DNA of 44,477 nt from Streptomyces silvae (GTDB lineage: Bacteria > Actinomycetota > Actinomycetes > Streptomycetales > Streptomycetaceae), in the NCBI RefSeq assembly GCF_016745505.1, contig NZ_JAERUC010000092.1, positions 1 through 44,477 on the forward strand, in the 5' to 3' direction. This document shows, piece after piece, positions 9,045 to 16,947 of this stretch. The position numbers and the translations under genes were made by a program. The notes below the pieces were generated by a model that had not been told where the DNA came from, searched no databases, and saw only the letters and a list, made by a program, of their open reading frames with translations. Numbering within the stretch: position 1 is the first letter of the stretch; the number at the start of each line of letters is the position of its first letter.

Positions 9045-9763
9045 ACGGTCCTCGCCGACCGACGGTAGGACATCACGGCGTAACCGCCGAACAGCAGCAG
9101 CCACCCGGCCAGTACGGCCAGGGATCCGGCCCCCGGGGCGTGCCCGGCGATCGTCGACCAGCCCAGATCGGCGAACCCGTGCGCGGGGGTGAACCCGCCG
9201 ACGGCGCGCAGCCACCCGGGGAACACGCCGAGCGGGAACCACAGCCCGCCGACGAGCGCGAAGCCCATCAGGCAGGCCACGTTGACGACACCGGTGCCCT
9301 GCGGGGTGAGCCGGTACCCGTTGCCGATGCCCAGCAGGGTGAACGGCAGTGCGCCGAGCCACAGCAGCAGCACCAGCGCGCCCCACTGCCAGGCCGCCAG
9401 CCGTACGCCGTTGACGAGCCCCCCGGCCAGCAGGATGGCCAGCACCGTCGGCAGGACCGTCACCGAACTGCTGATCGCGCGGCCGGTCACCGCGCGCCAC
9501 GGGTCCAGCGGTGTGATCCTCAACTGCTGCAACCAGCCGAGGGACTTGTCCGACGCGATGCCCGTCCCGATCGCCATGGCGGAGCCGAGCGCCCCGTACG
9601 CCGCCATGCCGACCATCGACGCGGCCTTCCAGTCGTCGTAGGAACCGCTCCCGCCGAGATTGGTGAAGAGCAGATACATCATCAGCGGCATGCCCGTCCC
9701 GAAGACCAGGAACGTGGGGTCACGCAGGGTCCGCCGGATCTCCAGTGCGATGTAGGGGAACAT
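9041..9763 (-). CDS. ABC-2 type transporter permease
   Basis: About 240 aa with six hydrophobic segments, typical of drug or lantibiotic-type ABC-2 permeases (DrrB-like). The ATG at 9763 has GGAGG seven bases upstream. The GTG at 9766 is also in frame and overlaps the ATPase stop, but stands only four bases from the GGAGG. It works with the ATPase encoded immediately upstream; the downstream kinase start overlaps its stop. Exported compound unknown. Confidence 0.9.
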   Translation of the reverse strand: MFPYIALEIRRTLRDPTFLVFGTGMPLMMYLLFTNLGGSGSYDDWKAASMVGMAAYGALGSAMAIGTGIASDKSLGWLQQLRITPLDPWRAVTGRAISSSVTVLPTVLAILLAGGLVNGVRLAAWQWGALVLLLWLGALPFTLLGIGNGYRLTPQGTGVVNVACLMGFALVGGLWFPLGVFPGWLRAVGGFTPAHGFADLGWSTIAGHAPGAGSLAVLAGWLLLFGGYAVMSYRRSARTV

Positions 9764-10713
9764 CACGCGGCCTCCTTCACCTGGTCGGCTGCTGCTGTCG
9801 GTGCGGTGAGCGAGAGGAACGCGTCCTCCAGGGTCGCCCTGCCGACCTGGAGCCCGCGTACGGCCCCGATCCGTGCCAGCTCGACGACGGTCGCGTCCGA
9901 GTCGTCCGTACGCAGCAGGGCCCGGCCGCCGCGCACCTCGACGCCCACGACACCGGGGAGCGACTCCAGCCCGGCGGTGGAACGGCCGGCCAGGTCGATG
10001 GAGACCAGGCCGCCGCCCGCAGAGCGCTTGATCGCCTCGCCGCTGCCGTCCGCGACGACCCGGCCGCGGTGCAGGACCACGATCCGGTCGGCGTTGCCGT
10101 CGGCCTCCTCCAGATGGTGCGTGGAGAACAGGACGGTCCTGCCGCGTTCCGCGAAGGACCGGATCGAGACCCAGAACGCGCGCCTCGCCTCCACGTCCAG
10201 CGCGGCCGTCGGCTCGTCCAGCACGACCAGTTCGGGGTCCCCGGCCAGCGCGACGGCGAACCGGACGCGCTGGACCTGGCCGCCCGACAGCTTGTCGACG
10301 CGCCGGTCCGCGTACTCCGTCACCCCCGCGAGGGCGAGCGCCTCGGCCACCGGCAGCGGGCGCGGGTAGAGAGCCGCGACGAAGCGGATCAGCTCACCCA
10401 CCGTCACCCGGGGGATCGGGCGCCCGTCCTGGAGCATCGCCCCGGCCAGCCCGGCGCGGACCGCCCGGTCGGGCGCCCGGCCGAGGAGGCGCACCGTGCC
10501 GGAGTCGGGATCGTTCAGCCCCAGCAGCAAGCTGATGGCCGTGGACTTCCCCGCGCCGTTGCGGCCCAGCAGCGCGACGGTCTCGCCCCGCCCGACCGTC
10601 AGATCCATTCCGTCGACCGCCCGGACGGTGCTCCCCGCCCGGCCGAACGTCTTGACCGCCGCGGTGAACTCCACCGCCGGTCCGTTCCCCTTGCTCCCCG
10701 TTGTCCGTGTCAT
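9763..10713 (-). CDS. ABC transporter ATP-binding protein
   Basis: 316 aa. Walker A GRNGAGKST at residues 50-58, signature LSGGQ at 142-146, Walker B VVLDEP at about 163-168 and a switch His in STHHLEE. The extra C-terminal domain (about 230-316) is typical of DrrA/CcmA-type drug-exporter ATPases. First gene of a four-gene operon with permease, kinase and regulator, each junction overlapping or close. The ATG at 10713 is the last good start before the ABC domain. A dyad at 10775-10784 lies 60 bp upstream and could be the response regulator target. Confidence 0.93.
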   Translation of the reverse strand: MTRTTGSKGNGPAVEFTAAVKTFGRAGSTVRAVDGMDLTVGRGETVALLGRNGAGKSTAISLLLGLNDPDSGTVRLLGRAPDRAVRAGLAGAMLQDGRPIPRVTVGELIRFVAALYPRPLPVAEALALAGVTEYADRRVDKLSGGQVQRVRFAVALAGDPELVVLDEPTAALDVEARRAFWVSIRSFAERGRTVLFSTHHLEEADGNADRIVVLHRGRVVADGSGEAIKRSAGGGLVSIDLAGRSTAGLESLPGVVGVEVRGGRALLRTDDSDATVVELARIGAVRGLQVGRATLEDAFLSLTAPTAAADQVKEAA

Positions 10714-10774
10714 GCCGATGACGCTACGGACCCGGCGGATCCCGCGGCAGGGGCGTGCGTACGGACTACGCGGT

Positions 10775-10784
10775 GACAAATGTC
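10775..10784. promoter_or_regulatory. Candidate response-regulator site GACAAATGTC
   Basis: Arms GACA and TGTC around a 2-nt centre, 60 bp upstream of the ABC ATPase start. Similar GAC/GTC dyads are bound by NarL-family regulators that autoregulate ABC-kinase-regulator operons. This is inference from position and shape only. Confidence 0.35.
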
Positions 10785-10830
10785 CTGGGTGCGGTCCCTG
10801 TCGGGGGAGGGGCGAGCCCGCCGCAACGCC

Positions 10831-10866
10831 GAGGGCCGCCGCTGCCGGACGGCTGCGACGGCCCTC
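10831..10866 (-). terminator. Hairpin downstream of the 58-aa protein gene
   Basis: Perfect 8-bp stem (GAGGGCCG and CGGCCCTC) starting 18 bp beyond the stop of the small gene. It separates that gene from the ABC operon on the same strand. Confidence 0.55.
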
Positions 10867-10883
10867 GTGTCGTGCGGAGCGGT

Positions 10884-11060
10884 TCAGGCCGCCGCGCTGC
10901 CACCCCCTTCGGAGGGACGCCGGTGACGGCCGTGCGGCTGCACGGTCACGTTCTCCGCGGATGCGCCTCCTCGGTGCTTTCCGTAGCCGCCGGCTTCGGC
11001 CCGTTCCGTGTCCGCTTCCGGCGGACGCGTCTGGGTCGTGTCGGTTCGGGCTTCAGACAT
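10884..11060 (-). CDS. Small 58-aa protein with GKHRGG and GRHRRP motifs
   Basis: I do not recognise a function. The protein is hydrophilic, with an acidic Thr/Glu-rich N-terminus (1-23) and two basic boxes, GGYGKHRGG near 24-32 and HGRHRRP near 43-49, so it reads as an internally duplicated GxHR motif. There is no signal peptide or membrane segment. The ATG at 11060 has GGGGAG about nine bases upstream, and a hairpin follows the stop. I recall similar short proteins in many Streptomyces genomes but cannot verify this. It sits 171 bp ahead of the ABC exporter operon on the same strand. Confidence 0.6.
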   Translation of the reverse strand: MSEARTDTTQTRPPEADTERAEAGGYGKHRGGASAENVTVQPHGRHRRPSEGGGSAAA

Positions 11061-11163
11061 GTGGGAAGTCTCCCCGTTGCAATCGCTTACGTGTGTGTCG
11101 CGGCCACCCGGCACGGTCACCGTCGGCGTCCGAACGGAACGGCTGCGTAGCCCCGGGCCGAGT

Positions 11164-12765
11164 TTATCCAGGTGCGATGCGACCCGTGAGAGGCGCCTGC
11201 CCCAGAGGTACGGGTGTGCAGACCCCGCGCGGAGGCGTGGCCCCGGACGCGTTCGTTCCGGTCGTGACGGCCGGATGGGGTTCGTCCACCGGAGCCTCCA
11301 TCAACGCCACGGCGCAGGGCGCGTCCTCCTGCGAGTACGGCAGATGGAGCACCCCTTCCCGGGTCCAGAAGCCCGATCCGGCGAGCCATCCGCCGGGCGC
11401 CGCGAACTGGTGCAGCCGGCGCCCCGCCGGACGCCACAGCCCCACCCAGCTGCCCCCGGCCCCGTCGATCCGCAGCGCCACCGCGCAGCTCTCCGGCATC
11501 AGCATCTGGCCGGGCTGCACGGCGAACGGCGTCAGCGTCTCGTCCGGGGCGCGCAGACACTCGGGGAACCGCACCGGGAGGCAGCTGCCGAGCACGCCCC
11601 AGCCGAGCCGGTCGTGGCCGGGTGCGTCCGAACGGACCAGCAGGAGCCCGCTGTCGGCGTCGGCCAGCAGCAGCCGGTCGTTGCTCTCCGGCGCGATCTG
11701 GAGCAGGGGGGTCACCTCGCCGCCGCGGCCCAGGTCCACGACCACCGCCTTCACGGGGCCGCCGCCCGTCATCTGCCGGTCCAGGGCGAGCAGCCGGCCC
11801 TCGCGGTCCAGCCAGACACCGCCGGAACAGCGGCCCGGGACGTCGGCCACCTGCTCGGGACCGAACGCGCCGCCCGCCACCAGCCACACGCCGGTGGAAC
11901 GTTTTCCCGGGAGCAGGGCATAGGCGCTCATGCCGTCCGGGGACGGCGGGAGGAGCGTCAGCTCCGGGCAGTCGAGGGCGCCCAGCGGGACCTCGCCCGT
12001 GCCGGGGCCCGTCGGGTAGAGCAGCGAGAACGTGTGCCGGCCCGCCGCCACCTCCCGCCGGATCAGCACCCGCCCGTCCGAGAGCGGCAGTACGTCGGAG
12101 GCGGCCTCCTCGGGCCGGTCCAGGGGGAGGGGAACGGCGTACGGCTCGGGGCCGTCCAGCGTCCAGCGCTCGGGGAACCAGCCGGGCCCGGTCGCCTCCC
12201 CGGCCGGGGTGAGCCGCGCGGCGTACGTGTGGCCGGCGCCGAGGGTGAGCGCGGGCGGCACGAGACGTGGCGGGGCCGGAGGGAGAGCCGCCTCGACCGT
12301 GCGCGCGGGGGCTTCCGGGGCCGAGGGCGGAGCGGACGAGACGGCGGGCGGGGCGGACGGCATGGGCGGCAGGGGAGGAACGGCAGCCGCCCCGGGCGCC
12401 TGCACCTCGGGCGCTCTCACCTGGGATGCCCTCACCTCGGGCGCCTCGACCTCCGGCGCCCTCACCTCGGGGGCCCTCGCCTCAGGCGCGCCCACCTCCG
12501 GTGCGCCCCCTTCGCGCGGCCCGGCCGGGGAGGCTGCCGGGTCCGCCTTCGCCTCCGCCGCGCCCGCACCGGTGTCCCCCTCGGACGCGCCCGCTCCGGC
12601 CGCACCCTCCCCGTCCGCGTCCGGGTCCCCGGCCGGCGCACCCCCGGCGCGCGGTTTCACGGGCTCCGCCGGCCCGTCCGGCTCCGCCGCTTCGGGTGCG
12701 GATCCGGCCGCCGCAGCGGTCCCCGCGACTCCGGCGGTCATGTCCTCGATGGCACAGGCAGTCAT
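11164..12765 (-). CDS. Hypothetical protein with APEVR repeats and a propeller-like C-terminal half
   Basis: 533 aa, family not recognised. Residues 1-185 are Ala/Pro/Glu-rich and probably disordered, with seven degenerate pentapeptides of type RAPEV at 87-125. Residues about 190-510 are beta-rich, with recurring W/G/R segments such as LLPLSDGRVLIRRE-like stretches, suggesting a propeller or WD-like fold. No signal peptide or membrane helix is seen. The ATG at 12765 has GGAGGT about nine bases ahead. It is divergent from the siderophore-binding lipoprotein gene with the iron box between them, so iron control is possible but unproven. Confidence 0.7.
   Translation of the reverse strand: MTACAIEDMTAGVAGTAAAAGSAPEAAEPDGPAEPVKPRAGGAPAGDPDADGEGAAGAGASEGDTGAGAAEAKADPAASPAGPREGGAPEVGAPEARAPEVRAPEVEAPEVRASQVRAPEVQAPGAAAVPPLPPMPSAPPAVSSAPPSAPEAPARTVEAALPPAPPRLVPPALTLGAGHTYAARLTPAGEATGPGWFPERWTLDGPEPYAVPLPLDRPEEAASDVLPLSDGRVLIRREVAAGRHTFSLLYPTGPGTGEVPLGALDCPELTLLPPSPDGMSAYALLPGKRSTGVWLVAGGAFGPEQVADVPGRCSGGVWLDREGRLLALDRQMTGGGPVKAVVVDLGRGGEVTPLLQIAPESNDRLLLADADSGLLLVRSDAPGHDRLGWGVLGSCLPVRFPECLRAPDETLTPFAVQPGQMLMPESCAVALRIDGAGGSWVGLWRPAGRRLHQFAAPGGWLAGSGFWTREGVLHLPYSQEDAPCAVALMEAPVDEPHPAVTTGTNASGATPPRGVCTPVPLGQAPLTGRIAPG
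12396..12507 (-). repeat. 15-bp tandem repeat encoding APEVR pentapeptides
   Basis: About seven imperfect 15-bp units read on the minus strand as GAPEV, GAPEA, RAPEV, RAPEV, EAPEV, RASQV and RAPEV. They form the linker between the disordered N-terminal part and the folded C-terminal half of the hypothetical protein. Confidence 0.8.
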
Positions 12766-12908
12766 GGTCCGGTCACCTCCGGCAACCGAAGCTAGGTTTC
12801 GCACTCCCCACCGGACAACACGAGCCACGCCACTTCACACATAAGGGTGCCGATGTCCTGATTCGCCTGCGGGGGTGGGGGTGACTGTGCTGTCGATTCC
12901 CTGTGAAT

Positions 12909-12927
12909 TAAGGTGAGCCTTCCCTAA
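12909..12927. promoter_or_regulatory. Iron box (DmdR/IdeR-type operator)
   Basis: TAAGGTGAGCCTTCCCTAA matches 16 of 19 positions of the known Streptomyces iron box TWAGGTTAGSCTAACCTWA. It lies 37 bp upstream of the siderophore-binding protein start, where iron-loaded DmdR would block transcription. It also lies upstream of the divergent gene. Confidence 0.85.
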
Positions 12928-12963
12928 GAATTCCCTGTGTACGTCCCGAACCGGAGCAGAAAC

Positions 12964-14001
12964 ATGTCCTTCAGACGCCGCGGCACCGCCGCGATCGGTC
13001 TCGCGGTCGCGGCCGCCCTCTCCCTCTCGGCCTGTGGAGGCGACGACACCGCCGACGCGTCGGGAAGCGGTGCGGGCGGCGACAAGAAGGCGGCGGTCGC
13101 CACGGGCGGCAAGGACTTCGCCGACGCGGCGAAGAAGACCGCGGCGTACGGGACGGACGCCGAAGCCGGCGAGTTCCCCCGTACGCTCACCCACGCCATG
13201 GGCACCACGAAGATCGAGCACGCTCCCGAGCGCGTGATCGTGCTGGACGTCGGCGAGTTCGACAACGTCGTCTCGCTCGGTGTGAAGCCCGTCGGCTACG
13301 CCCCCTCCGAGGGCGACGCCGCGATCCCCTCGTACCTGAAGAAGGACGCCGGCGCCCCGGTGAGCGTCGGGACGATCAACAGCCTCAACCTGGAGGCGAT
13401 CGCCGGTCTGAAGCCGGACCTGATCCTGGGCAGCCAGCTGCGCGCGGCGGACATGTACGACGAGCTCTCGAAGATCGCGCCGACCGTGTTCTCCATCCGC
13501 CCCGGCTTCACCTGGAAGGAGAACTACCTCCTGAACGCCGCCGCGCTCGACAGGACCGCGAAGGCGGAGTCCGAACTCGCGGCGTACGAGGCGAAGGCGC
13601 AGAAGCTCGGCACCGACATCGGCCCGGACAAGCCCACCGTCTCCATGGTCCGCTACATGCCGGACAAGATCCGGCTCTACGCCAAGGCCTCCTTCATCGG
13701 CACGATCCTCCAGGACGTGGGCCTGCCGCGGCCCAAGAACCAGCAGATCGACGACCTCGCCGCGGAGATCAGCCCCGAGAACATGGACCAGGCGGACGCC
13801 GACTGGATCTTCACCGGTGTCTACGGCGACGCGAAGGCCACCAAGCGCGACACCGCCCGCGCCAACCCGCTGTGGAAGAACCTCGCCGCGGTGAAGGCCG
13901 GCCAGGCCAAGGACGTCTCCGACGAGACCTGGTACCTGGGTCTCGGCGTCACCTCCGCGAACCTGGTCCTCGACGACCTCCGCGCCGACCTCGTCACGTG
14001 A
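12964..14001 (+). CDS. Iron-siderophore ABC transporter substrate-binding lipoprotein
   Basis: 345 aa. Basic N-terminus RRRG, hydrophobic stretch and lipobox LSAC with Cys24, so it is a membrane-anchored extracellular binding protein. The body is the FecB/FhuD helical-backbone fold (PERVIVLDVGEFDNVVSLG near 85-105, GLKPDLILG, then a long helix). It resembles the desferrioxamine binder DesE of S. coelicolor. ATG 12964 has GGAG seven bases upstream and is preferred over GTG 12937. An iron box precedes it and a strong hairpin follows it. No permease or ATPase is adjacent, as is common for orphan siderophore binders. Confidence 0.9.
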   Translation: MSFRRRGTAAIGLAVAAALSLSACGGDDTADASGSGAGGDKKAAVATGGKDFADAAKKTAAYGTDAEAGEFPRTLTHAMGTTKIEHAPERVIVLDVGEFDNVVSLGVKPVGYAPSEGDAAIPSYLKKDAGAPVSVGTINSLNLEAIAGLKPDLILGSQLRAADMYDELSKIAPTVFSIRPGFTWKENYLLNAAALDRTAKAESELAAYEAKAQKLGTDIGPDKPTVSMVRYMPDKIRLYAKASFIGTILQDVGLPRPKNQQIDDLAAEISPENMDQADADWIFTGVYGDAKATKRDTARANPLWKNLAAVKAGQAKDVSDETWYLGLGVTSANLVLDDLRADLVT

Positions 14002-14036
14002 CGAGCCGGGTACGGACCGGGTAACGATTCGCACCG

Positions 14037-14068
14037 GCCGCCGGTCCCGCAGTACGGGCCCCGGCGGC
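14037..14068 (+). terminator. Terminator hairpin after the siderophore-binding gene
   Basis: Stem GCCGCCGG with CCGGCGGC, plus an inner CCCG/CGGG pairing, 36 bp beyond the stop. No T-run. Confidence 0.6.
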
Positions 14069-14108
14069 CAGGGGCGCCGGGGCACGGCGGACAGGTAGCC
14101 TTTCCCCC

Positions 14109-14945
14109 GTGCCCCGTCTGTCTGAAGTCATCGCCGAGCTCGACGCCCTCTGGCCCCCCGAGCGGGCCGAGGGATGGGACGCCGTCGGCACGGTCTGCGG
14201 CGACCCCGGAGCGGAGATCGACCGGGTCCTCTTCGCCGTCGACCCCGTCCAGCAGATCGCCGACGAGGCCCGCACCCTCGGCGCCCAGCTGATCGTGACC
14301 CACCACCCGCTCTATCTGCGCGGTACGACCACGGTCGCGGCCACCACCTTCAAGGGCCGGGTCGTCCACGGGCTCATCAAGCACGACATCGCCCTGCACG
14401 TCGCGCACACCAACGCCGACACCGCCGATCCCGGGGTCTCCGACGCCCTCGCGGGCGCCCTGGACCTGCGGGTCACCGGCCCGCTCGTGCCGGACCCCAC
14501 CGACGCCTCCGGACGCCGCGGACTCGGCCGGATCTGCGAGCTCGACCACCCCGAGACCCTCCGCGACTTCGCCGCCCGCGCCGCCGCCCGGCTCCCCGCC
14601 ACCGCGCAGGGCATCCGGCTGGCCGGCGACCCCGACGCCCTCGTGCGCCGGGTCGCGGTGAGCGGCGGCTCCGGCGACAGCCTCTTCGACGCGGTGCGCG
14701 CCTCCGGTGTGGACGCCTTCCTCACCGCGGACCTGCGCCACCACCCGGCCTCCGAGGCCGTCCAGCACTCGCCGCTCGGCCTCGTCGATGCCGCACACTG
14801 GGCGACCGAATGGCCTTGGTGCGAGCAGGCCGCCGCGCAGCTCGACGCACTTTCCGACCGCCACGGATGGGACCTGCGGGTCCATGTCTCGAAGCAGGTC
14901 ACCGACCCCTGGACCACCCACCACTCTTCTGGAGCCCCCAACTGA
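14109..14945 (+). CDS. Nif3-like dinuclear metal centre protein (YbgI/DUF34)
   Basis: 278 aa, full length for the compact Nif3 family. Metal ligands are visible in VTHHPLYLRG (two His near 64-65), HTNADTADPG, and a C-terminal His/Glu pair in VDAAHWATEWPW. The exact activity of the family is unsettled; members are annotated as GTP cyclohydrolase I type 2-like. The GTG at 14109 follows a TAGCCT -10-like element by eight bases, so a nearly leaderless transcript is possible. First gene of a three-gene operon found in the same order in mycobacteria (Rv2230c to Rv2228c). Confidence 0.9.
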   Translation: MPRLSEVIAELDALWPPERAEGWDAVGTVCGDPGAEIDRVLFAVDPVQQIADEARTLGAQLIVTHHPLYLRGTTTVAATTFKGRVVHGLIKHDIALHVAHTNADTADPGVSDALAGALDLRVTGPLVPDPTDASGRRGLGRICELDHPETLRDFAARAAARLPATAQGIRLAGDPDALVRRVAVSGGSGDSLFDAVRASGVDAFLTADLRHHPASEAVQHSPLGLVDAAHWATEWPWCEQAAAQLDALSDRHGWDLRVHVSKQVTDPWTTHHSSGAPN

Positions 14946-15685
14946 ACGCCGCGCCCGCCGACCAGATCCGACTCCTCGAAGTCCAGGCACTCGACGTACG
15001 TCTGTCGCAGCTCTCCCACAAGCGCACCTCGCTGCCCGAGCACGCCGAGCTCGACTCGCTCAACAGCGACCTCGCGCAGCTCCGCGACCTGCTCGTCGCC
15101 TCGCAGACCGAGGAGAGCGACACCACCCGCGAGCAGACCAAGGCGGAGCAGGACGTCGACCAGGTGCGCCAGCGCGCCGTCCGCGACCAGCAGCGGCTCG
15201 ACTCCGGCGCGGTCTCCTCGCCGAAGGACCTGGAGAGCCTCCAGCGCGAGATCACCTCGCTGGCCAAGCGCCAGGGTGACCTGGAGGACGTCGTCCTCGA
15301 GATCATGGAGCGCCGTGAGTCCGCCCAGGAGCGCGTCGCCGAACTGACCGAGCGCGTCAGCGCGGTGCAGGCCAAGGTGGACGACGCGACCGCCCGCCGG
15401 GACGCCGCGTCCCAGGAGCTGGACGCCGAGGCCGCCACCGTGGCCAAGGACCGCGAGGTCGTCGCGGGTGCCGTCCCCGCCGACCTGCTCAAGCTGTACG
15501 ACAAGCTGCGCGCCCAGCAGGGCGGCGTCGGCGCCGCACGGCTCTACCAGCGCCGCTGCGAGGGCTGCCGCCTGGAGCTGAACATCACCGAGGTCAACGA
15601 CGTGAAGGCCGCGTCCCCCGACACGGTGCTGCGCTGCGAGAACTGCCACCGCATCCTCGTCCGCACCTCGGAGTCGGGCCTGTAA
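14942..15685 (+). CDS. Zinc-ribbon coiled-coil protein, apparent CTG start
   Basis: 247 aa. Residues about 10-170 form a long alpha-helical coiled coil rich in E, Q, R and L; the C-terminus has a C4 zinc ribbon with two CxxC pairs, CEGC and CENC, about 23 residues apart. It is the CT398/C4-zinc-ribbon family (mycobacterial Rv2229c-like). The only start that gives the expected N-terminus, NAAPADQIRLLEVQALD, is CTG at 14942, overlapping the upstream TGA stop as CTGA, with GGAG seven bases ahead. Function unknown; it may organise nucleic acid or protein complexes. Its stop overlaps the next gene as TAATG. Confidence 0.87.
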   Translation: MNAAPADQIRLLEVQALDVRLSQLSHKRTSLPEHAELDSLNSDLAQLRDLLVASQTEESDTTREQTKAEQDVDQVRQRAVRDQQRLDSGAVSSPKDLESLQREITSLAKRQGDLEDVVLEIMERRESAQERVAELTERVSAVQAKVDDATARRDAASQELDAEAATVAKDREVVAGAVPADLLKLYDKLRAQQGGVGAARLYQRRCEGCRLELNITEVNDVKAASPDTVLRCENCHRILVRTSESGL

Positions 15686-16947
15686 TGTCCGCTCCCCGCC
15701 AGCTGGTCGTCGAGGCCGACGGGGGCTCCCGGGGCAACCCGGGACCCGCGGGTTACGGCGCGGTCGTCATCGACCCGGCCGACGGACAGACGCTCGCCGA
15801 GACCGCCGAGTACATCGGCGTCGCGACGAACAACGTCGCCGAGTACAAGGGTCTGATCGCCGGTCTGACGGCGGTGAAGGAGCTCTTCCCGGACACGGAC
15901 GTACAGGTCCGTGTCCGGATGGACTCCAAGCTGGTGGTCGAGCAGATGTCGGGCCGCTGGAAGATCAAGCACCCCGGCATGAAGCCTCTCGCCGAGGAGG
16001 CCGCGCGGATCCTTCCCGGCTCCTCGGTCACGTACGAGTGGATCCCGCGCGCCGAGAACAAGCACGCCGACCGGCTCGCCAACGAGGCGATGGACGCCGG
16101 CAAGCGGGGCGGGCAGTGGGACCCGGCGGCCTCGACGGCCGACCAGGACACCCCGCGCACGCTCGTCGTCCCGGACGCGCCGCCCCGCTCGGGACCGCCC
16201 GGCGACGCGGCGGCGGGCGCGGCGAAGGTCCGCGCCGCCCTGGCCGCCGCCCGGCCCTCGGAGACCGCCCCGGGGAGCGCGTCCGCGACCCCGCAGGTGG
16301 GCTGGGGGAGCGCGCCCGACCTGGGTGATCCCGCCACCTTCATCCTGCTCCGGCACGGCGAGACGGCCCTCACGCCCGAGAAGCGGTTCTCGGGCAGCGG
16401 CGGCAGCGACCCCGCGCTCTCGGAGACCGGCCGCCACCAGGCCGCCTGCGCGGCGGAGGCGTTCGCCGCCCGGGGCACGGTCCAGGAGATCGTCAGCTCC
16501 CCGCTGCGCCGCTGCCGTGAGACGGCGGAGGCCGTGGCGGCCAGGCTGGGCCTCCAGGTCCGTATCGAGGAGGGCCTGCGCGAGACCGACTTCGGGGTCT
16601 GGGAGGGGCTCACCTTCGGCGAGGTCAGGGAGCGCTACGGCGCCGACCTCACCACCTGGCTGGCGTCACCCGACGCGGCGCCCACCGGCGGCGGCGAGAG
16701 CTTCGCCGAGGTGGCGGAGCGGGTGTCGGCCGCGCGCGACCGGCTCATCGCCCGTTACGCGGGCCGCACAGCCCTGCTGGTCACGCACGTCACCCCGATC
16801 AAGACCCTGGTCCGGCTCGCGCTGGGGGCCCCGCCGGAGTCACTGTTCCGTATGGAGCTCTCGCCCGCGTCCGTCTCGACGGTGGCGTACTACGCGGACG
16901 GGAACCCCTCGCTGAGGCTCCTCAACGACACCTCGCACCTGCGTTAG
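15685..16947 (+). CDS. Bifunctional RNase HI / histidine phosphatase
   Basis: 420 aa fusion. The N-terminal RNase HI domain (1-140) keeps the catalytic acids at VEADGGSRGNPG (D12), NNVAEYKGL, RMDSKLVVEQ and NKHADRLAN. An Ala/Pro linker (about 145-210) leads to a phosphoglycerate-mutase-like domain with LLRHGET and the second His in LVTHVTPIK. The mycobacterial homologue Rv2228c combines RNase H and alpha-ribazole phosphatase (CobC-like) activity. Last gene of the operon, start overlapping the zinc-ribbon stop. Convergent with the aldolase gene by a 4-bp overlap of stop codons. Confidence 0.93.
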   Translation: MSAPRQLVVEADGGSRGNPGPAGYGAVVIDPADGQTLAETAEYIGVATNNVAEYKGLIAGLTAVKELFPDTDVQVRVRMDSKLVVEQMSGRWKIKHPGMKPLAEEAARILPGSSVTYEWIPRAENKHADRLANEAMDAGKRGGQWDPAASTADQDTPRTLVVPDAPPRSGPPGDAAAGAAKVRAALAAARPSETAPGSASATPQVGWGSAPDLGDPATFILLRHGETALTPEKRFSGSGGSDPALSETGRHQAACAAEAFAARGTVQEIVSSPLRRCRETAEAVAARLGLQVRIEEGLRETDFGVWEGLTFGEVRERYGADLTTWLASPDAAPTGGGESFAEVAERVSAARDRLIARYAGRTALLVTHVTPIKTLVRLALGAPPESLFRMELSPASVSTVAYYADGNPSLRLLNDTSHLR

